In this document: piece after piece, positions 6,706 through 10,569 of the stretch
How the letters are laid out: every line of letters begins with the position of its first letter
Numbering within the stretch: position 1 is the first letter of the stretch
Assembly (NCBI GenBank): GCA_900542195.1
Contig: UQNA01000071.1
Span: forward strand, 1-10,569
Direction of reading: 5' to 3'
Origin: an uncultured Sutterella sp.
GTDB taxonomy: Bacteria > Pseudomonadota > Gammaproteobacteria > Burkholderiales > Burkholderiaceae_F
DNA length: 10,569 bases
Notes under the pieces: model-generated
The model's database searches: none
Seen by the model: only the letters and a program-made list of their open reading frames with translations
What the model was told of the DNA's origin: nothing
Position numbers and translations under genes: made by a program

Positions 6706-6722
6706 TCAGAGATAATCTCTGA
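6706..6722 (+). promoter_or_regulatory. 17-nt perfect palindrome at the start of the rpoD transcript
   Basis: TCAGAGATAATCTCTGA is an 8+1+8 perfect inverted repeat centred at 6714. It starts 9 bases after the -10 element, at about +3. As DNA it could be an operator for a dimeric repressor. As RNA it folds into a small stem-loop at the extreme 5' end of the leader, which could protect the message. The sequence does not decide between them, and I do not recognise a known regulator's site. Confidence 0.5.
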
Positions 6723-6830
6723 GTATTGTCGCCCAGGAGATCGCGAAAGATCGGAGGCATTTTAACCCTTAAGGAAGTTCTTGAGCAAAGCAGTAAAGGC
6801 CGAGAAAGGCAGCAGGTATGCATATTAGCT

Positions 6831-6858
6831 TTGACAAAGAATGGAATTAAGGTATTGC
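6831..6858 (+). promoter_or_regulatory. Possible second rpoD promoter
   Basis: A consensus -35 TTGACA (6831-6836) is followed after 16 bp by TATTGC (6853-6858), a weak -10 matching only its first three bases. It would give a leader of about 60 nt. Confidence 0.3.
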
Positions 6859-6924
6859 TGCAAGTGTTCGTTTAGAAAAGAAACTTGTTAAGCAAAGACA
6901 ATTAGTCAAATTGAAGGTGAAAGA

Positions 6925-9411
6925 ATGGCGACTGCCAAAAAATCTACTTCTACTAAATCAACTACAACAAAAGCAGCTGAAGACAACGCACAGAAAGTTG
7001 AGGCTGCAAAGGCCGTAAAAACCGCAGCAGCTGCAGAAACTAAACCTAAAAGAAGAACCACCAAAAAAGCCGTCAAGGAAGAAGAGACCGCAGCAGCAGT
7101 TGAAGCAACACCAGCAAAGCCTACCCGTAAGAGAGCAGTAAAAACCGCTGAAGCTGAAACTACACCAGCACCTGAGACAGCTGCAGAAGCAGCTCCAAAG
7201 AAGACTCGGGGCCGCAAGCCGGCAGTAAAGACAGCTGAATCAGCTCCTGCAGAAGCAACAGAGAAGAAGTCTACACGCGGACGCAAGAAAGCTGTCAAAG
7301 AGGAATCGCCTGCGGAAGCAGTTGAAGCCGCCGAAGAGCCGGTAGTTAAAAAATCTACACGAGGCAGAAAGCCGAAAGCTGATTCTGCCAAAGCTTCTAA
7401 GACTTCCAGAGCTTCTAAATCCAACGAAGACGATTTAGTTGGAGAAGCCGATGACGACGCCTATGATGAAGAGGTGGCAATTGCGGAAGCTTACGTGCCT
7501 CCAACATCACGCCGCGGCCGTGGAAAAGGTGCCAAAGACAAAGCCATGAAAGAGGCTATTTCCAGAAGCTTCAGTCATCATGACGAAGACAGTAAGGAAA
7601 ACAGACTCAACAAGCTTCGTGCACTTATCCGCATGGGTAAAGAAAGAGGTTATTTGACTTACTCTGAAGTCAATGACCACATGCCGGAAAATATTGTTGA
7701 ACCGGAACAGATTGACCAGATTGTTTCCACTCTGGCTGACTTAGGTATTCAGGTTTACGAACAGGCTCCTACTGCTGATGATTTGTTGATCGGAGACTCT
7801 GTTCCGACTGCAACGGATGATGCTGCTGAAGAAGAAGCAGAAGCAGCATTGGCCACCGTGGACCCGGAATTCGGCAGAACAACTGACCCGGTCCGTCTCT
7901 ATATGAGAGAAATGGGTTCCGTTGAATTGCTGACCCGTGAAGGCGAAATTGAAATTGCAAAGAGAATTGAGGACGGCCTCAAGCACATGGTTCATGCGAT
8001 TTCCGGCTGCCCGACTACCATTGCGGAAATTCTTGAAATCGGACAAAAGGTTCGTGACGGTCAGATTCAGATTGACGAGATCGTAGACGGTTTGGTTGAC
8101 GGTCTTGATGATGAAGTAATCAATCAGCCTGAAGACGATGACGAAAGTACCGATATCGGTGCTTCCGGTATGACAGCAGGTCAGCTTGACGAACTCAAGA
8201 CACGAGTTCTCGAAAAGCTTGACCACTGCACCGCTTTGTATGAGAAGCTTAAAGAAGCGTATCAGAAAGACGGATATCGCTCCGAAGCTTACATCAAGGC
8301 TCAGAATGAAATTCAGGAAGAGCTTCTTACCTTACGTTTTACGGCCAACACGGTTGAGCGTTTGTGCACTCTTCTGAAGACACAGGTTGAAGGAGTGAGA
8401 AAGGTTGAATCTCGTATTTACGACATCATGGTTAACAGAGCCAAGATGCCGAGAGACTACTTCCTCGACAACTTCTTCAGCAAAGAAACTCAGTTGGAGT
8501 GGACGACTGCGGAAGCCAATTCCGGTAAGCCTTATGCTTCAGTGCTGCAGCGCAATCTTCCGGAAATTCAGCAGCTGCAGTCCCAACTGGCTACCGTGCA
8601 GAACCAAGTTACCCTTCCTTTGAAGGATCTCAAGGATGTCTACAATCAAATGGCCACCGGCGAAGCAAAAGCCAGAAAGGCCAAGAGAGAGATGACGGAA
8701 GCTAACCTTAGATTGGTTATTTCTATTGCTAAGAAGTACACCAATAGAGGTCTTCAGTTCTTGGACTTGATTCAGGAAGGCAACGTTGGTTTGATGAAGG
8801 CTGTGGACAAGTTCGAATACCGCCGCGGATATAAGTTCTCTACTTATGCTACATGGTGGATTCGTCAGGCTATTACACGTTCCATCGCCGATCAGGCTAG
8901 AACCATTCGTATTCCTGTTCACATGATTGAGACCATCAACAAGATGAACAGAATTTCTCGTCAAATTCTGCAGGAAACCGGCGTTGAGCCGGATCCGTCA
9001 GTACTGGCTGAGAAGATGGATATGCCGGAAGATAAGATCCGCAAGATCCTCAAGATCGCCAAGGAACCAATTTCTATGGAAACTCCGATTGGTGATGACG
9101 AGGATTCACATCTTGGCGATTTCATTGAAGACGTTGGTACTGTTGCTCCTGCCGAAGCAGCACAGCACTCCAGCCTTCAGGAGATCACCAAAGAGGTTTT
9201 GGATTCTTTGACTCCGAGAGAAGCCAAGGTTTTGAGAATGCGCTTCGGTATTGAAATGAATACCGACCACACTCTTGAAGAAGTCGGCCGACAGTTTGAC
9301 GTTACTCGTGAAAGAATTCGTCAGATTGAAGCCAAAGCACTTCGCAAGCTTCGTCACCCAAGTCGTGCTGAAAAGCTCAAGAGCTTCTTAGAAGGCGGCA
9401 GTGATTCATAA
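6925..9411 (+). CDS. rpoD: RNA polymerase primary sigma factor RpoD (sigma-70)
   Basis: The housekeeping sigma factor, 828 residues against 613 in E. coli. The first ~220 residues are an added low-complexity extension rich in Lys, Ala, Glu and Thr, with three KxTRGRK motifs (93-98, 116-121, 144-149) and a related RRGRG (196-200). Region 1.1 follows (about 224-285, NKLRALIRMGKERGYLTYSEVNDHMP). Next come region 1.2 (DPVRLYMREMG, 321-331), an acidic non-conserved region to about 580, and region 2 (594-666, NLRLVISIAKKYTNRGLQFLDLIQEGNVGLMKAVDKF... YATWWIRQAI) that melts and reads the -10. Region 3 runs to about 745, and region 4 (about 755-815, LTPREAKVLRMRFG... TRERIRQIEAKALRKLR) reads the -35. 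ATG 6925 follows AAGGTG at good spacing. A long basic N-terminus is common in betaproteobacterial RpoD; the TRGRK repeats are the odd part. Confidence 0.97.
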   Translation: MATAKKSTSTKSTTTKAAEDNAQKVEAAKAVKTAAAAETKPKRRTTKKAVKEEETAAAVEATPAKPTRKRAVKTAEAETTPAPETAAEAAPKKTRGRKPAVKTAESAPAEATEKKSTRGRKKAVKEESPAEAVEAAEEPVVKKSTRGRKPKADSAKASKTSRASKSNEDDLVGEADDDAYDEEVAIAEAYVPPTSRRGRGKGAKDKAMKEAISRSFSHHDEDSKENRLNKLRALIRMGKERGYLTYSEVNDHMPENIVEPEQIDQIVSTLADLGIQVYEQAPTADDLLIGDSVPTATDDAAEEEAEAALATVDPEFGRTTDPVRLYMREMGSVELLTREGEIEIAKRIEDGLKHMVHAISGCPTTIAEILEIGQKVRDGQIQIDEIVDGLVDGLDDEVINQPEDDDESTDIGASGMTAGQLDELKTRVLEKLDHCTALYEKLKEAYQKDGYRSEAYIKAQNEIQEELLTLRFTANTVERLCTLLKTQVEGVRKVESRIYDIMVNRAKMPRDYFLDNFFSKETQLEWTTAEANSGKPYASVLQRNLPEIQQLQSQLATVQNQVTLPLKDLKDVYNQMATGEAKARKAKREMTEANLRLVISIAKKYTNRGLQFLDLIQEGNVGLMKAVDKFEYRRGYKFSTYATWWIRQAITRSIADQARTIRIPVHMIETINKMNRISRQILQETGVEPDPSVLAEKMDMPEDKIRKILKIAKEPISMETPIGDDEDSHLGDFIEDVGTVAPAEAAQHSSLQEITKEVLDSLTPREAKVLRMRFGIEMNTDHTLEEVGRQFDVTRERIRQIEAKALRKLRHPSRAEKLKSFLEGGSDS
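7198..7524 (+). repeat. Imperfect coding repeats for KxTRGRK motifs in the RpoD N-terminus
   Basis: Three copies of a K-K-(S)-T-R-G-R-K core followed by P/K and basic residues lie at residues 92-101, 114-124 and 142-152, spaced by 22-28 residues of Ala/Glu-rich linker. A fourth, divergent copy, SRRGRGKGAK, is at 195-204. An RGR core flanked by basic residues and Pro resembles the AT-hook minor-groove binding motif. Codon choice differs between copies, so these are not very recent DNA duplications. Confidence 0.6.
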
Positions 9412-9430
9412 TCATTGTTCTTAACTACAA

Positions 9431-9460
9431 AAAACCGAGACATCAACCTCTCGGTTTTTT
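9431..9460 (+). terminator. Intrinsic terminator of rpoD
   Basis: AAAACCGAGA (9431-9440) pairs perfectly with TCTCGGTTTT (9449-9458) around an 8-nt loop, ending in a run of six T. It starts 20 bases after the rpoD stop and closes the rpsU-yqeY-dnaG-rpoD cluster. Confidence 0.93.
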
Positions 9461-9586
9461 GTTGCCGGCGGTCCGAGTATTACTCAGGCAGTGAAAGAAG
9501 AGGAGGTCGAATTTCTCTGACAGACAGGTCTGAAAGATTCAATCAAATGTTATCCATAGTCAGTCCCATCAGTCAGAATATTGGAT

Positions 9587-9615
9587 TTGAAGGAATCGGT
9601 GACTTCTGATAAAAT
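9587..9615 (+). promoter_or_regulatory. Promoter of the tRNA-Ile2 gene
   Basis: TTGAAG (9587-9592), a 17-bp spacer and TAAAAT (9610-9615), with TGA directly before the -10 as an extended element. The start would be near 9622, about 28 nt before the mature tRNA. The tRNA is separated from rpoD by a strong terminator, so an own promoter is expected. The 9461-9586 stretch upstream shows no gene. Confidence 0.65.
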
Positions 9616-9627
9616 TCACGCTCTTTC

Positions 9628-9648
9628 GAGAAAAGCTCAACTTTTCTC
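9628..9648 (+). repeat. Perfect stem-loop abutting the tRNA 5' end
   Basis: GAGAAAAG (9628-9635) pairs perfectly with CTTTTCTC (9641-9648) around the loop CTCAA. A single A (9649) separates it from the first base of the mature tRNA. It makes up nearly the whole predicted precursor leader. Confidence 0.7.
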
Positions 9649-9649
9649 A

Positions 9650-9726
9650 GGCCCCATAGCTCAGTTGGTTAGAGCAGTCGACTCATAATCGATTGGTCAC
9701 TGGTTCAAGTCCAGTTGGGGCCACCA
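9650..9726 (+). tRNA. ileX: tRNA-Ile2 (anticodon CAT, lysidine-modified), reads AUA
   Basis: A 77-nt cloverleaf with CCA encoded. The acceptor stem GGCCCCA/TGGGGCC is fully paired. D stem is GCTC/GAGC, anticodon stem GTCGA/TCGAT with loop CTCATAA (anticodon 9684-9686), five-base variable loop TGGTC, and T stem ACTGG/CCAGT with loop TTCAAGT. A CAT anticodon could mean Met or Ile2. The GGCCCC acceptor arm, the GACTCATAATCG anticodon region and the TTGGTC variable region match E. coli ileX as I recall it and differ from elongator tRNA-Met, which has GGCTACG. E. coli ileX also lies just downstream of rpoD. C34 would be changed to lysidine by TilS so that it reads AUA. Confidence 0.88.
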
Positions 9727-9827
9727 ATCTCACACTTTTCTCTATTCATCAGCACTCCTGAATATCACTCAGTGGAAAAGGTAATAAGAAAAAAGGTCGT
9801 AAATTTTGTGAGAATCTCGGTTTCGAT

Positions 9828-10406
9828 CTACTTCTTTTCTGTATATCCGACTTCTTTTAGCCAATTTGAAACTAGTCTGGGAGCTGACGATGTTTGAGAG
9901 GAACGGATCCACAAACTGCGTGGAAGAAAGTCACCTTTTGGAATCAGTCGGTGAGCATCTCGTTCAACTCCGGAAATTCCGCTGCTGGCACTCGAGACAA
10001 TAAGTCCCAACTTTTTTCCTTCCAATTCATTGGCATTGTTATATAAAAAAGTTTGCATAGGTGCAGCCATCTGACTCCACCAGAGAGGCGTTCCTATAAT
10101 GATGAAGTCATAGGAAGAAAAATCTATTTTTGTAGGTTCAATAGGAGGATAAGATTTCGAATCATTTGGATTTCGACGAATTCTATCGATTAAATCACTT
10201 CCGAGAGAGTAATTATTGGCGGCATAATTGAGTCCTTTTTGCAAAGGTTCGACCTTAATCAGATCCGCACCAGTTTCAGCCTTAACAGTTTCGGCAACCT
10301 TTTCAATATTTCCGCTGAAACTATAGAAGATCATCAAAGTTTTGGCTTCGGCATAAGAGACAGTCGTACTTAAACCTAACAATGCGGTAATTAATAATTT
10401 TTTCAT
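9828..10406 (-). CDS. Exported flavodoxin-family protein
   Basis: A 192-residue protein with a Sec-type signal peptide: MKK, then the hydrophobic core LLITALLGLSTTV, with cleavage likely after SYA (19) or AEA (21). The mature part is a flavodoxin fold. KTLMIFYSFSGNIEKVAETV (22-41) is the first strand plus the FMN phosphate loop (SFSGN), and YDFIIIGTPLWWSQMAAPMQTFL (99-121) is the next strand and flavin-ring loop. LGLIVSSASSGISG (133-146) follows. This resembles the Flavodoxin_4-type group rather than classical FldA. The redox partner is unknown. It runs convergent to the tRNA and lies 31 nt downstream of another reverse-strand reading frame that leaves the window, so it may be the second gene of an operon; no clear promoter is visible in the gap. 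The ribosome binding site is weak (TGAGAT). Confidence 0.82.
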   Translation of the reverse strand: MKKLLITALLGLSTTVSYAEAKTLMIFYSFSGNIEKVAETVKAETGADLIKVEPLQKGLNYAANNYSLGSDLIDRIRRNPNDSKSYPPIEPTKIDFSSYDFIIIGTPLWWSQMAAPMQTFLYNNANELEGKKLGLIVSSASSGISGVERDAHRLIPKGDFLPRSLWIRSSQTSSAPRLVSNWLKEVGYTEKK

Positions 10407-10437
10407 AGATTAATCTCACAGTCATAAGAGTAAAAAA

Positions 10438-10569
10438 TTAGATTTTTTTAACGAGATATTTTCTGTTTCCTGCTCCAATTGAAGATAAGTATTCCAACTG
10501 GAGGAATCCTCTGTCGATTTTGACTTTTGTTGAGTACCGGTCATATTTTTCCGGTTCTAGCCCGTAAAT
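10438..10569 (-). CDS. C-terminal end of an unidentified protein (5' part outside window)
   Basis: Read from the window edge on the minus strand, a frame stays open for 43 codons and stops at TAA (10440-10438). It includes EPEKYDRYSTKVKIDRG and ends in GNRKYLVKKI. The composition, mixing charged, aromatic and aliphatic residues, looks like real protein rather than random translation. The family is not recognisable from this piece. It ends 31 nt before the flavodoxin start on the same strand, so the two may share a transcript. A chance open frame of this length is possible. Confidence 0.5.
   Translation of the reverse strand: MYGLEPEKYDRYSTKVKIDRGFLQLEYLSSIGAGNRKYLVKKI

Larger units (their letters stand above)
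6654..6924 (+). other. dnaG-rpoD intergenic region and rpoD leader
   Basis: A 271-base gap with no terminator after dnaG. It contains an extended -10 promoter (6689-6697), a 17-nt palindrome at the expected start of the transcript (6706-6722), a second possible promoter (6831-6858), and a possible 10-codon open frame (6818-6850). GGA trinucleotides recur in the leader (about 6735, 6753, 6771, 6843). The ribosome binding site for rpoD is AAGGTG just before the ATG. The predicted leader of about 220 nt is long for a housekeeping gene. Confidence 0.6.

Noticed and set aside
6842..6858. Possible sigma-54 promoter (TGG...TTGC) in the rpoD leader
   Set aside because: The GG and GC elements are 12 bases apart instead of the required 10.
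6906..7424. Long reverse-strand open frame (172 codons) opposite the rpoD N-terminus
   Set aside because: Its Ala/Val/Ser-rich product is the complement of the Lys/Ala/Glu repeats of rpoD. It has no recognisable domain and lies wholly within a certain gene.
7741..8226. Reverse-strand open frame of 161 codons inside rpoD
   Set aside because: Antisense to the conserved sigma-70 frame, Cys/Phe-rich and without family resemblance.
9415..9609. Small forward open frame after rpoD (64 codons)
   Set aside because: It runs through the rpoD terminator and into the tRNA promoter region, and its product looks random.
9715..9897. Small forward open frame starting in the tRNA 3' end
   Set aside because: It overlaps the tRNA and the 3' end of the reverse-strand flavodoxin gene and has no ribosome binding site.
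1..10569. Mobile elements, CRISPR arrays, toxin-antitoxin or defence genes
   Set aside because: I found no transposase or integrase, no direct-repeat array, no element-bounding inverted repeats and no small gene pairs. The region reads as conserved core genome.

Overview
The window looks like a stretch of core chromosome from a betaproteobacterium, most likely order Burkholderiales and possibly a low-to-moderate-GC gut lineage such as Sutterellaceae. That placement is inference. It rests on the order tsaD (reverse) / rpsU - yqeY - dnaG - rpoD - tRNA-Ile2, on ispH beside the rpmB-rpmG ribosomal pair, on an rpoD with a long Lys/Ala-rich N-terminal extension, and on a composition well below the usual high GC of Burkholderia relatives. 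No database search was possible.

Layout. Positions 1-403 hold the 3' end of an RsmB-type 16S rRNA cytosine methyltransferase, followed by a strong intrinsic terminator. It converges on the reverse-strand pair rpmB-rpmG (ribosomal proteins L28 and L33), whose promoter lies in a divergent spacer shared with ispH. Forward ispH (isoprenoid synthesis) is followed by a YbaK/EbsC-type aminoacyl-tRNA deacylase. That gene converges, with no intergenic base, on reverse-strand tsaD (tRNA t6A synthesis). Divergent from tsaD is the macromolecular-synthesis cluster: rpsU (S21), yqeY (GatB/YqeY family), dnaG (primase) and rpoD (sigma-70), so translation, replication and transcription initiation are linked. 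An intrinsic terminator separates yqeY from dnaG. rpoD has its own extended -10 promoter and a leader of about 220 nt that begins with a 17-nt perfect palindrome. After the rpoD terminator come a tRNA-Ile2 gene (anticodon CAT) with its own promoter and, on the reverse strand, an exported flavodoxin-like protein. The last 132 bases appear to hold the 3' end of another reverse-strand gene just upstream of the flavodoxin.

Most of the window is housekeeping. I see no transposon, phage, CRISPR array, toxin-antitoxin pair or defence cluster, and no convincing new multi-gene system. The points worth a second look are regulatory or domain-level: the rpoD leader palindrome, AT-hook-like repeats in the sigma factor's N-terminus, a terminator encoded inside the tsaD reading frame, a hairpin abutting the mature tRNA 5' end, and a flavodoxin with a signal peptide.
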